From contig CAWDKH010000012.1 of NCBI GenBank assembly GCA_963802905.1, positions 79,969 to 143,968 of the forward strand: a DNA stretch of 64,000 nt, in the 5' to 3' direction. Made by a program: the position numbers and the translations under genes. The first letter of the stretch is position 1, and every line of letters begins with the position of its first letter. Shown in pieces: positions 15,923 through 25,124 of the stretch. Below the pieces are notes generated by a model. The model saw only the letters and a program-made list of their open reading frames with translations, searched no databases and was not told the DNA's origin. The DNA is from DASQFQ01 sp963802905 (GTDB taxonomy: Bacteria > Actinomycetota > Thermoleophilia > Solirubrobacterales > Solirubrobacteraceae).

Positions 15923-16726
15923 TCAGGTCCGCAGTGGGACGCCGCGATCGGTTCGGAGGTCAGCAGCAGAGCGGAGCGGCTCGACCTCAGGCACGGACCC
16001 CTGAACGCTGGTCCCGCACCCGGGCGCTGAGCTGACCCGGAGGCGTCCGCCTACTGCGCGGAGGCGGTCGTCCATGTTGGCCAGCCCGCGTCCGGCGTTG
16101 ACGTCACCAGCAAAGCCGCACCCGTCGTCACGGACCTCGAACGAGAGCCGGGAACGCTCGTGAGACAGGGTGACGCGCGCTGTCGCGCCGGTGCCCGCGT
16201 GCTTCGCGGTGTTCTGCAATGCCTCGGCAACCGCGAAGTACACGGCCGCCTCCACGTCGGGCGGATACCGGGCGCTGTCGGCAAACACGCGGACCGTCAT
16301 CGGCGCGGACCGACCGATGCCTTTGAAGGCTGCAGCCAGACCTCGGTCGACGAGGACCGATGGATAGATGCCATGGACAAGCGCCTGGAGATCTTCAAGC
16401 GCAGAGGTGGCGTCCTCCGAGATCTCGTGGATCAGTCTGGCCACCGAGTCGTTCTCGTCGCCGACGAGCTCCTCGGCGAGGGCGAGCTTGATCCGCAGCG
16501 CAATCAGATGCTGTTGGCATCCGTCATGCAGATCGCGTTCGATGCGGCGGCGTTCCTCGTCGGCGACCCGCGCCAGGCGCGCCCGCGAGTCGCGCAGCTC
16601 GCGAGCATGGGCGCGTAGCTCTTGTTCCAGCCGGTCGTGCGTGCGCACACCGCGCACGCCGCCTCGTCGCCTGGCCCAGACCGTGGCGGCACGCCTCAAA
16701 CTCGTGACCGCTCTGGCGGGTGACAT
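15923..16726 (-). CDS. Short NarL/DesK-type histidine kinase
   Basis: A 267-residue kinase without membrane helices or a recognisable sensor domain. A short coiled coil (about residues 33-60) leads to the HisKA_3 phosphoacceptor box RRIERDLHDGCQQHL. The ATPase domain has an N-box (ALQNTAKHAG) and G-boxes (RDDGCGF, GRGLANM). Start ATG 16726 has GGAGG eight bases upstream. It is divergent from the receiver-only protein at 17070, its likely partner, with no DNA-binding output nearby. Confidence 0.88.
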   Translation of the reverse strand: MSPARAVTSLRRAATVWARRRGGVRGVRTHDRLEQELRAHARELRDSRARLARVADEERRRIERDLHDGCQQHLIALRIKLALAEELVGDENDSVARLIHEISEDATSALEDLQALVHGIYPSVLVDRGLAAAFKGIGRSAPMTVRVFADSARYPPDVEAAVYFAVAEALQNTAKHAGTGATARVTLSHERSRLSFEVRDDGCGFAGDVNAGRGLANMDDRLRAVGGRLRVSSAPGCGTSVQGSVPEVEPLRSAADLRTDRGVPLRT

Positions 16727-17069
16727 CTGCGTGTCCTCCTCGGACCCCCGGCGACCCGTGAACGGGAAGACCGGGGTGTTCCGGTATCAGTGCGGAGGAT
16801 CGGTCTCGGCGCTCTGCGTCTGCAGTCCACCCGAGCCCGCAGCCAGCGCGCCCAAAACCCAGGCTCCTTAGAGACGAAACCGTATCAGTGGAGATGGCCG
16901 TTCCGGCGCTCGTGACGCGCCCACTTAATGACTCATATGGCACCGATCGCGGGTAGGCTCGTCCCAGGCCCGGACGGCGTGAGCGCGACGCGAGGGTTCT
17001 TCGAAACACAGCGGCGAGGCGCCTCCTCGCGCGGGGTTGGCGCAACAGCGTGGCCACGTGACGACGCTC
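16727..17069. other. 343-bp intergenic region between histidine kinase and response regulator
   Basis: No credible gene is seen on either strand. The 9-mer GTATCAGTG occurs twice in the same direction, at 16784-16792 and 16882-16890, each with a similar flank (CCGGTATCAGTGCGGAG against CCGTATCAGTGGAG). These could be binding sites for a shared regulator or promoter parts of the kinase gene. The right half is lower in GC around CACTTAATGACTCATATGG (16921-16939), the likeliest promoter region for the regulator. Confidence 0.4.
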
Positions 17070-17477
17070 ATGAACACCGGGCTACCGCATTCCGCCAAGG
17101 GGAGCGCAGCCAGCGCCCCCCGAGTACTGGTCGTGGACGATCAGCCAGCCTTCAGGGATGCCGCCCGGTGTCTGCTCGAGCGGCGCGGCTACGCAGTCGT
17201 GGCAGAGGCCGGCTGCGCCGCGAGCGCGCTCGATGCCGTCGAGCAGTTCGCCCCCCAAGCCGTGCTCCTGGACATCCGTCTGGGTGAAGACGACGGTTAC
17301 GACGTCTGCGCCAAGCTGACGCGCGCACGGCCCGGGCTCGCGGTGCTGCTCGCCTCGACGGACAACGACAAGCACCACCAGGAGATGGTCGCGTCCAGCG
17401 GCGCCTGCGGCTTCGTCAACAAGGCGAGACTCGCCGATACCGACTTCGGGCAGTACTGGCCTCGCGCCGGGCGCTAG
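17070..17477 (+). CDS. Receiver-domain-only response regulator
   Basis: A 135-residue protein with a single REC domain. RVLVVDDQPAFRD carries the acidic pocket, LLDIRLGEDDGYDV the phospho-acceptor aspartate, LLAST the Thr switch position, and FVNKARL the conserved lysine. There is no DNA-binding domain; the tail after the lysine is about 17 residues. ATG 17070 is chosen; GTG 17058 is possible. The divergent kinase at 15923 is the likely phosphodonor. It may be a phosphate sink or act by protein contact. Confidence 0.85.
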   Translation: MNTGLPHSAKGSAASAPRVLVVDDQPAFRDAARCLLERRGYAVVAEAGCAASALDAVEQFAPQAVLLDIRLGEDDGYDVCAKLTRARPGLAVLLASTDNDKHHQEMVASSGACGFVNKARLADTDFGQYWPRAGR

Positions 17478-17570
17478 CCCGCGCCGTGCCACTCCTGCAA
17501 GACGCCCGCGGGTCTAAGTGGACGAGAACGTGCTCGGGCCCCAGGTCAGTGTCGCGCACCGGCGCTCGGC

Positions 17571-18008
17571 TCAGCCGATCGTCTCGGCCAGCTCGACGAT
17601 GATGCCCTCCGGGCCGCGGACGTAGCAAAGCCAGTAGCTGTCCCCGTAGCGCACCAGCTCGCCGACGAGCTCCGTGCCGCGGGCTCGCAGGCCGGTCACG
17701 ACGGCGTCGATGTCCTCGACGACGAATGCGATGTGGCGGAGGCCCAGGGTGTTGGCCGGCGCGTGCCGGTCGTCTCCCTCGGCCGGCGGCGAGTGGAACT
17801 GGATCAGCTCGAGTCGTCCGTTGCCGTCCGGGGTCTGCAGCATCGCCGCGTCGTTCCGTACGCCCTCGAGCCCCACGATGCGATCCACCCAGGGGCCCTC
17901 GACCGAGAACTGGCCCTGCAGCTCGAGCCCGAGCTCGACGAAGAAGTCGATCGCGGCCGCGAGGTCGTCGACGATGATGCCGACGTGGTCCATGCGCTGG
18001 ATCGTCAT
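17571..18008 (-). CDS. VOC-family (glyoxalase/bleomycin resistance-like) protein
   Basis: A 145-residue protein of two beta-alpha-beta-beta-beta units. MDHVGIIVDDLAAAIDFFVELG and LRHIAFVVEDIDAVV start the two halves, with metal-ligand candidates His8, Glu in LELIQF, His in LRHIAF and Glu in IIVELAE. It is the third gene of an operon with a YCII protein and a sigma factor; its ATG overlaps the sigma stop by four bases. Substrate unknown. Confidence 0.88.
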   Translation of the reverse strand: MTIQRMDHVGIIVDDLAAAIDFFVELGLELQGQFSVEGPWVDRIVGLEGVRNDAAMLQTPDGNGRLELIQFHSPPAEGDDRHAPANTLGLRHIAFVVEDIDAVVTGLRARGTELVGELVRYGDSYWLCYVRGPEGIIVELAETIG

Positions 18009-19201
18009 GCGCTCGAAGGTACGGCTCGCGCCCGGGCGGCCTGGCGGACCAGGTGGTCGTGCTCGGCGACGTTCGTGGCCCGGCGGGCGGCCTCGGCGTA
18101 GGCCGTGGCGGCGGCGGGCAGGTCGCCGCCCATCTCGTGCAGGTGACCGCGGACGGCGTGCCAGCGGTGCCGCTCGCCGATCACGTCGCGCAGCCGGTCG
18201 GTCTCGCGCAGCCCGGCGGCGGCGCCGAGGACGTGGCCGACCGCGACCGCGCGGCCGAGCACCGCGGCGGGGTCCTGGCGCACCGGGTCGTCGGTGAGAG
18301 CGACGAGGTCGTCGTACCAGGCGAGGATCTGCGGCCAGTCGGTCTCCTCGGCGCTCGCCGCGTCGTCGTGCAGGGCGGAGATCGCGGCCTCGACCTGGTA
18401 CCGGCCGAAGCGCTGAACGACCAGTGCCGACTGCAGGACGCGGACGCCCTCGGCGATCTCGCGCGTGTCCCACAGGCCGCGGTCCTGGCGGTCGAGGGTG
18501 ACGATCCGTCCCTCGGCGTCGACCCGCGCCGGGAGGCGAGCGTGGTTGAGGAGCATCAGCGCGAGCAGCCCCCGCGCCTCGGGCTCCTCGGTGGCGAGGG
18601 TGAGCTGGCGGGCGAGCCGGATCGCCTCGCCGGCCAGGTCCACCCGGCCCGCATGCCCGGTCGTGTAGATGAGGTAGAGCACGCGCAGCACGACGGCGAG
18701 GTCGCCGGGCTGGTCCAGGCGCCGCCCGTGCAGGGTGCGCTTGGCGCGGCTGATCCGCTGCGCCATCGTCGCCTCGGGGACGTAGAAGGCGTCGGCGATC
18801 TCGCGCGTGGTGAGGCCGCCGACGGCGCGCAGGGTGAGCGCCACCTGCGACGCGGGCGAGAGCTCGGGGTGACAGCAGCAGAAGAGCAGGAAGAGGGTGT
18901 CGTCGCCCTCCTCGGTGGGGCCGGGCGGCGGCTCCGCCTCCACCGTCTCCTCGCGGCGCTGCCGCGCGACCTCGCTGCGGCGTGCGTCGACGAGCCGCCG
19001 GGTCGCGACCGCGGTCAGCCACGCGCGGGGGTCGCGCGGCGGGTGCCCGGGCCACACCCGCAGCGCCTCCAGCAGCGCCTCCTGGAGCGCGTCCTCGGCG
19101 GCGTCGAAGTCCTCGCCCCGGCGGACCAGGCCCGCGAGCACCCGCGGGACGAGAGCGCGCAGCGCGCCCTCGTCGAGCCGTTGCGTCGGTTCGTCGATCA
19201 C
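18005..19201 (-). CDS. ECF-type RNA polymerase sigma factor with long C-terminal domain (ECF42-like)
   Basis: A 398-residue protein from GTG 19201. Region 2 (EDALQEALLEALRVWP, WLTAVATRRLVDARR) and region 4 (LTLRAVGGLTTREIADAFYVPEATMAQRISRAKRTL) occupy the first 180 residues. The rest is the helical TPR-like extension of the ECF42 group, whose members lie beside DGPF/YCII genes, as here, and lack an anti-sigma factor. The conserved extension includes LLLNHARLPARVDAEG and WYDDL. It likely directs transcription of its own operon; the trigger is unknown. Confidence 0.92.
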   Translation of the reverse strand: MIDEPTQRLDEGALRALVPRVLAGLVRRGEDFDAAEDALQEALLEALRVWPGHPPRDPRAWLTAVATRRLVDARRSEVARQRREETVEAEPPPGPTEEGDDTLFLLFCCCHPELSPASQVALTLRAVGGLTTREIADAFYVPEATMAQRISRAKRTLHGRRLDQPGDLAVVLRVLYLIYTTGHAGRVDLAGEAIRLARQLTLATEEPEARGLLALMLLNHARLPARVDAEGRIVTLDRQDRGLWDTREIAEGVRVLQSALVVQRFGRYQVEAAISALHDDAASAEETDWPQILAWYDDLVALTDDPVRQDPAAVLGRAVAVGHVLGAAAGLRETDRLRDVIGERHRWHAVRGHLHEMGGDLPAAATAYAEAARRATNVAEHDHLVRQAARARAVPSSA

Positions 19202-19207
19202 GCCCGC

Positions 19208-19618
19208 TCAGTCCTCCAACGGCGCGTGGGACAGGATCTCCCGCACGTCGATCCACTCGTACAGGGGTCCCCCGCCGGGGCCGGGCTCGGAGGAGATGTA
19301 GGCCGCGATCTCCAGCGCGCGCTCGCGGGACTCGACGTCGATCAGGTACCAGCCCGCGATCAGGTCGCTGGTCTCGGGATGCGGGCCGTCGGTGGTGACG
19401 GGCGCCGCGTCCTCGCCGCCGTAGCGCACCCAGGTGCGCGCCGGCGTGACCGCCTGCACGTCGACGTACTCGCCGTTCTCCTCGAGCAGCTCGCCGACGT
19501 GCCTGAGGAAGGCGAAGTGCGCCTCCACGTCCTCGGGTGCCCACTGGTCCATCGGGGGGTAGGGATGGTGCGGCTCCGGGCCGCCGCGGTAGTGCTTGAG
19601 AAGCAGGTACTTCGGCAT
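19208..19618 (-). CDS. YCII-related (DGPF-type) protein
   Basis: A 136-residue protein. MPKYLLLKHYRGGPEPH opens the YCII/dimeric alpha-beta-barrel fold, and TDGPHPETSDLIAGWYLIDV is the DGPF-motif region. It stops six bases before the ECF42-like sigma factor start, the conserved partnership of that sigma group. The proposed role is in sensing or small-molecule chemistry, not proven. ATG 19618 has an AGGAGACC ribosome site. Confidence 0.9.
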   Translation of the reverse strand: MPKYLLLKHYRGGPEPHHPYPPMDQWAPEDVEAHFAFLRHVGELLEENGEYVDVQAVTPARTWVRYGGEDAAPVTTDGPHPETSDLIAGWYLIDVESRERALEIAAYISSEPGPGGGPLYEWIDVREILSHAPLED

Positions 19619-19730
19619 CGTGGTCTCCTGGTGTCGTGGGGGCCGCGCGCCTGTCGAGGCCCTTCACCTGGTGAGCGGAGCCGGCCGCGGCTTCTCGACA
19701 TCGTGCCGCTTTGAATGAGCGTAGACAGGC

Positions 19731-20405
19731 TCAGCCCAGGCGTTCGACCTCGCGGACCACCTCGTGCTCGAGCGCGCGCAGCCGCCGGAATCGCGGCGAC
19801 TTCGTCGTGTGGCCCGTGCGCAGCGTGGCCAGTGCGCAGATCAAGAAGCACGCCGCGCCCGCCCCGGTGTTCCAGTTGACCCATGCCAGGTCGAGCATCG
19901 AGCCGGTCTCCGGCGTGACATAGGCGGCGACGGCCGCGATCCCGAAGAAGACGCAGCCCAGCAGGTTGACCGACGGCTCCCACCATCCGGACCCGCCGGG
20001 CGCGGGCAGCCACCCATGCCGCGCCGAGGCGCGATAGGCGATCACGCCCGAGACGAGGAAGCAGAGCGAGCCCAGCGCGTCCGGCCGCCACACGAGGTGG
20101 TCGTAGGCGGGGTTCGACAACTGCGTGTCCATCGCCCGGAAGGTCGTCGCGTTGAAGAACAGCGTGCCGGCGGACTGAACGATCGCCGCCCACCACCCCG
20201 CCCGCCCGGCGCCGGCCGAGTGGCGGTCAGGGAACGCCAGCCAGGACTGGAGCGCGCCACCGCCGGTGAACAGGATCGAGCCCACGAAGAACGTCACCCC
20301 GTCAGCGCCAGGGCCGACGAGCTCCACGTAGCCGGGGAACGACCCGATCAGGAAGCACAGCGACCCCGCGGCGAACAGCAGCGCCATCCAACGCTCGCGG
20401 CTCAT
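19731..20405 (-). CDS. Six-helix membrane protein, YrhK-like
   Basis: A 224-residue protein with about six hydrophobic helices arranged as similar pairs (ALLFAAGSLCFLIGSFPGY, TFFVGSILFTGG, GSLCFLVSGVIAYR, LLGCVFFGIAAVAAYV, ACFLICALATL). The repeated GSLCFL pattern recalls YrhK-domain proteins. ATG 20405 begins just after the sulfatase gene ends, so the two may share a transcript. No catalytic residues are evident. Confidence 0.65.
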   Translation of the reverse strand: MSRERWMALLFAAGSLCFLIGSFPGYVELVGPGADGVTFFVGSILFTGGGALQSWLAFPDRHSAGAGRAGWWAAIVQSAGTLFFNATTFRAMDTQLSNPAYDHLVWRPDALGSLCFLVSGVIAYRASARHGWLPAPGGSGWWEPSVNLLGCVFFGIAAVAAYVTPETGSMLDLAWVNWNTGAGAACFLICALATLRTGHTTKSPRFRRLRALEHEVVREVERLG

Positions 20406-20422
20406 CGCGGTCGTCCCACCCC

Positions 20423-22789
20423 CTACTGCTTCGTCATGGCGATCTTGAGTCGCTCCTCGGGCGTGATGAGGTGGTCGAGGTCTTCGGCGGCGTCGGCGAT
20501 GTCGATCTGCACCCACTCGACGGTCCCGTTGAAGTGACTGCCCTCCGGGGTGTAGTCACTGCTGACGGCTGAGGCGGTGTCGGAGCCGACGTCGCAGGTC
20601 TCGTCGGCCGAGTAGATCATCGGGACGGTGCCCTCGACGCGGCCCTCGCCGGCCTTCGTGCCGTCGACGTAGAGCGAGACCGTGCCGCCCTTGCCAAGGC
20701 CGCCGCCGTCGTAGTCGAACTCCATGCGGACCTGATGCGTGCCCGGCGGGATCTCCGCGTTGCCCTCGACGTGGAAGTGCTGGACGCCGAACAGGTTGTA
20801 GGCGTACTTCGGCTTCCCGTTCCTGGCGTACAGGCTCCAGCCGGCGAACGCGCCACCCTGGGCCACGATCACGCCCTCGGCGCCGCCGTCCGGGACCGCC
20901 AGCTCGGCGGTGACCGAGTGCGACTTGTTCTTGACGTTGATCACCGCGTTCTCGCTGAGGCGTCCCATCCCGCCGAAGAGCAACTGCGAGTTGCCCTTGA
21001 CCAGCGTCGGGCGCCCTGCGAGGTCGGAGTTGAAGCGCTCGACGCGCCGGTCATCGAGCGGGAGCACGTTGTACTTCCGCGCCTCCTCCATGAAGAGCGC
21101 CTTGAGCTCCTCGAGCTTCTCGGGCATCTCCGCCGCGAGGTCGCGCGCCTGGCTCCAGTCCGTGTTGGTGTCGTAGAGCTCCCAGGTGTCGTCGGCGAAC
21201 GGCCCTGGAGCCTCCGGGATCCACGGCGTCGAGTGCCTGGTCACCGCGGTCCAGCCCTTGTCGTAGATCCCGCGGTTGCAGAACATCTCGAAGTACTGCG
21301 TCTCGTGGCGCTCCGCCGCGCCGGCGTCATCGAACGTGTAGCGCATGCTCACGCCCTCGATCGGCTTCTGCTGTACGCCGTGCACCGTCGTCGGCTCCGG
21401 CAGGCCGGCCGCCTCGAGGACCGTGGGCGCGAAGTCGATCACGTGGTGGAACTGGTTGCGCACCTCGCCGCGCGCCTGGATGCCCTCGGGCCAGTGGACG
21501 ATCGTGCCGTTGCGCGTGCCGCCCCAGTGCGAGGCGATCTGCTTGGTCCACTGATACGGCGTGTCCATCGCGTGCGCCCAGCCCACGGCGTAGTGGTTGT
21601 AGGCCTCCGGCGTGCCGAACTTGTCGATGCGGTCGGCCATGAACTCGGTCGTCTGCAACGCGGCCGCGCCGTTGAGGTTGATCAGCTCGTTGAAGCTGCC
21701 GTCGAGGTCGCCCTCGCCGCTCGCGCCGTTGTCGCCGATGACGTAATAGACGAGCGTGTCACCGAGGATGCCGAGGTCGTCGAGTGAGTCGACCAGGCGC
21801 CCGACGTGGTGGTCGGTGTGTTCCAGGAAGCCGGCGTAGACCTCCATCTGGCGCGCGAGGACGGGCTTGAGGTCGTCCGGAGTGTCGTCCCAGGCGGGGA
21901 TCTGGTCGGGCCGAGCGGTCAGCTCCGCGTCGGGCGGGATCACGCCGAGCTCCTTCTGGCGGGCGTACGTCTGCTCGCGCAGCGCATCCCAGCCCTGGTC
22001 GAACTTGCCCTTGTACTTCGCCGACCATTCGGGGGCCACGTGATGCGGCGCGTGGGTCGCTCCGGGCGCGAAGTAGACGAAGAAAGGCTTGTCCGCCATC
22101 AGCGCCTTCTGCTGGCGGATCCACTTGATCGCGCGGTCGGTCATGTCCTCGGTGAAGTGGTAGCCCTCCTCCGGGGTCTTGTCCGGCTCGACCGGCGTCA
22201 TCCCCTCGTACAGCGCGGGGTAGTACTGGTTGGTCTCCCCGCCGATGAAGCCGTAGAAGTACTCGAAGCCGCCGCCGCCACTCGGCCACGAGTCGAACGG
22301 GCCGAGCGGGCTGGTCTCCCACACCGGCACCTCGTGGCACTTGCCGAACTGCGCGGTCGCGTAGCCATTGAGCTTCAGCGTCTCCGCCAGCGGTGCGCAG
22401 GTGTTCGGCCGGACCGAGTTGTAGCCCGGCGCCGAGGTCGCGATCTCCGTGATGCCGCCCATCCCGACCGTGTGGTGGTTGCGGCCCGAGAGCAGCGCCG
22501 CGCGCGTCGGCGAGCACAGCGCCGTGGTGTGGAAGCGCGTGAACTTCAGCCCCTCGCCGGCCAGGCGCTCGGCCGTCGGGGTCTGGCACGGGCCGCCGAA
22601 CGCGCTCGCACACCCGAAGCCGGCGTCGTCGATCAAGACCATCAGGACATTCGGCGCGCCCGCCGGCGGACGCAGCGGCTCGATCGGCGGGAACTTCGCG
22701 GCGGGATCCTTGGCGTCCTCGAAGACGGGACCGTCATAGGGCCGGTCCGGAATCGGCAGGGCGTCGCGCTGGATCTCGGGACCGCTCAT
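20423..22789 (-). CDS. Type I arylsulfatase
   Basis: A 788-residue sulfatase. NVLMVLIDDAGFGCASAFGG holds the metal-binding aspartate pair, and CSPTRAALLSGR is the C-x-P-x-R signature whose cysteine becomes formylglycine. GKCHEVP, HAPHH and YVIGDNGASGEG follow as expected. The last 200 residues form an extra beta-rich domain typical of large actinobacterial arylsulfatases. There is no obvious signal peptide, so it may be cytoplasmic. No formylglycine-generating enzyme gene is seen in the window, so maturation needs one elsewhere. Natural substrate unknown. Confidence 0.93.
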   Translation of the reverse strand: MSGPEIQRDALPIPDRPYDGPVFEDAKDPAAKFPPIEPLRPPAGAPNVLMVLIDDAGFGCASAFGGPCQTPTAERLAGEGLKFTRFHTTALCSPTRAALLSGRNHHTVGMGGITEIATSAPGYNSVRPNTCAPLAETLKLNGYATAQFGKCHEVPVWETSPLGPFDSWPSGGGGFEYFYGFIGGETNQYYPALYEGMTPVEPDKTPEEGYHFTEDMTDRAIKWIRQQKALMADKPFFVYFAPGATHAPHHVAPEWSAKYKGKFDQGWDALREQTYARQKELGVIPPDAELTARPDQIPAWDDTPDDLKPVLARQMEVYAGFLEHTDHHVGRLVDSLDDLGILGDTLVYYVIGDNGASGEGDLDGSFNELINLNGAAALQTTEFMADRIDKFGTPEAYNHYAVGWAHAMDTPYQWTKQIASHWGGTRNGTIVHWPEGIQARGEVRNQFHHVIDFAPTVLEAAGLPEPTTVHGVQQKPIEGVSMRYTFDDAGAAERHETQYFEMFCNRGIYDKGWTAVTRHSTPWIPEAPGPFADDTWELYDTNTDWSQARDLAAEMPEKLEELKALFMEEARKYNVLPLDDRRVERFNSDLAGRPTLVKGNSQLLFGGMGRLSENAVINVKNKSHSVTAELAVPDGGAEGVIVAQGGAFAGWSLYARNGKPKYAYNLFGVQHFHVEGNAEIPPGTHQVRMEFDYDGGGLGKGGTVSLYVDGTKAGEGRVEGTVPMIYSADETCDVGSDTASAVSSDYTPEGSHFNGTVEWVQIDIADAAEDLDHLITPEERLKIAMTKQ

Positions 22790-22890
22790 CGGGCTTCACT
22801 CCTCGGCAGGTGACTGACCGATCCTGCCGAGGCGACCGCACGCGAGCGAGGGTGCCGACACGCCTTCTGGCCGTCTGGTCTGCACGTCGG

Positions 22891-25096
22891 TCAGCTCGTC
22901 CGGTTGACCGTCGCGACGATCGAGTCGAGCTCGCGGTCCTCGAGCGCGCCGAGCATGACCAGCTTGGCGATCGGCATGTCGCCGACGAACGACTCCAACA
23001 TCGCCGAGTCGGTGGCGGATGCGAACAGCGGCACGGTGGCCAGCGCCGGCTCGACCAGGTCGCGCGCGACGGGGTCGGCCAGCCAGGCGCGCAGCGGCGT
23101 GAGGCGATCGAAGGGGATCCGCACCCGCTCGGGGAACTCGAGCGTCACGGTCTCCCGCAGGCGGATGTCGCGCGAGGACGCGCCGACGAGGATGTCGAAC
23201 TCGCCGCTGTCGGTCCGCCAAGCCGCGATCCGGGTGTCGAAGGAGGCAAAGTCGCGCGGCGCGAGCTGGAAGGCGACCTCGCACTGCGCGCCCGGCTCGA
23301 GCGTCGGCTTGGCGAACGCCCTGAGCTCCTTGTCGGGGCGGCGCAGGTGTGGCGCGCGCTCGCGCACGTAGAGCTGGACGACCTCGGCCCCGGCGCGCTC
23401 GCCGGTGTTGGCCACCGTGAGCGTGACGTTCATACCGTCGACGCGCAGGCCCGAGTACTCGAAGCTGGTGTAGGACAGCCCGTGGCCGAACGGGAACAGC
23501 GGCTCGATGCCGCGGGCGTCGTAGGACCGGTAGCCCGTGAACAGCCGGTCCGTGAAGTGGCTGCGCGCGTCGCCGTCGCCGGGGAAGTCGAGGTAGGCGG
23601 GCGTGTCGGCGAGTGCGATCGGGAACGTCTCCGACAGCCGCCCCGCCGGGTTCACGTGGCCGAGCAGCACGTCCGCGATCGCGCCGCCGCCGGCCTGGCC
23701 GCCCAGCCACGCCTCGACGATCGCGGGAGCGCGCGACGCCCACGGCATGGCGACCGCCGAGCCGTTCGTCAACACGACGACGGTGTTGGGCTGCACGTCG
23801 AGCACGGCGTCGACCAGTGCGGTGTGGCTCGCGGGCAGGTCGATGTGCGCACGGTCGACGCCCTCCGTCTCATAGGACGGCGGCAACCCGACGCAGACGA
23901 CGGCCACGCGGGCGCCGCGCGCAGCATCCTGTGCCTCCCGCAGCAGCGCGGGATCCGGCGCCTCGTCATCGGCGTATCCGGCGGCGTACGTGCCGTGCGG
24001 CAGCTCGTCATGCAGGTTCTCGAGCCGCGTCGGCTTGACCTCCGAGCTGCCCGCGCCCTGAAAGCGCGGCACGCGTGCGAAACCGCCGATCAGCGCCACG
24101 CCGTCGGCAGCTTCGGCCAGCGGCAGCAGTGCGCCGTCGTTCTTGAGCAGGACGATGCCCGCCGCGGCCGCCCGGCGGGCGACGCGGTGATGCGCGTCGA
24201 GGTCCGGCGCAGGCGCCGGCTCCGCCGCCCCTGCCATCGCGCGCTGCACGAACACGAGCAGCTCCCGGACGAGCTCATCCAAGCGCGCCTCGTCGAGCCG
24301 TCCCTCGCGCACGGCCTCGACGACGGCAGCCGCAGTCGGCGACCCCGGCATCTGCAGATGCAGGCCGGCGGCGATCGACGCGACACGGTCGTTGACCGCC
24401 AGCCAGTCCGACATGACGATGCCGCTGAAGCCCCACTCGTCGACGAGGATCTCGCGCAGCAGCCGCCGGCTCTCCACGCAGTACTCGCCGTTCAGGCGGT
24501 TGTAGGACGCCATCACCGTCCACGGATCGGCTTCGTCGACGGCGATCTCGAACGGGCGCAGGTAGACCTCGCGCAGCGTGCGCTCGTCCACGATCGAGTC
24601 GGCGTACATGCGCCCCGTCTCGTGCTCGTTGGCGACCAGATGCTTCAAGCAGGCACCGACGCCGCGAGCCTGCACTCCGCGAACGAACGCGGCCGCCATC
24701 CGGCCGCTGAGCACCGGGATCCTCGGAGAAGTACTCGAAGTTGCGCCCGCCGAGCGGCGAGCGCTTGAGGTTGATCCCCGGTCCCAGCAGCACGCCGACG
24801 CCCTCGGCGCGGCACTCCGCCGCGATCGCACCCGCAACCTCCTCGACGAGATCCAGATCCCACGAAGCGGCGAGCGAGGACTCCGTCGGGAAGCACGTCG
24901 CGGGCAGGGTGTTCGTGAGGCTGAGGTCCTCGGAGGAGCGGAGCTTGCGCAGGCCCGTCGGCCCGTCGGAGAGCCACACGGACGGGATGCCGAGCCGCTC
25001 GACCGCCACGGTGGTCCAGGCGTCGCGGCCGACGGTCAGCGCCGCCTTCTCCTCGAGCGTCAGCTGGGCGAGCAGCTCATCCGCGCGCGTCTCCAC
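22891..25096 (-). CDS. Glycoside hydrolase family 3 beta-glucosidase, frameshifted
   Basis: Reconstructed at about 734 residues. The N-terminal barrel has LTLEEKAALTVG, SDGPTGLR and GRNFEYFSEDP, then KHLVANEHETGR and the nucleophile region VMSDWLAV. The sandwich domain has AAGIVLLKNDGALLPL, and a fibronectin-III-like C-terminal domain follows (LFPFGHGLSYTSFEY, VANTGERAGAEVVQLYV). One frame break lies at 24714-24718, where dropping one base restores EDPVLSG. There is no signal peptide, so the enzyme is probably intracellular, cleaving imported beta-glucosides or xylosides. Exact specificity cannot be read from sequence. Confidence 0.9.
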
Positions 25097-25124
25097 GTCA
25101 ACCAGCGTACGTGGAGCACGGTCC

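Noticed and set aside
20735..22813. Long plus-strand open frames opposite the arylsulfatase
   Set aside because: They are antisense shadows created by high-GC codon bias. Their translations are Arg/Val/Ala-rich with no family motif, while the minus strand encodes a complete sulfatase.
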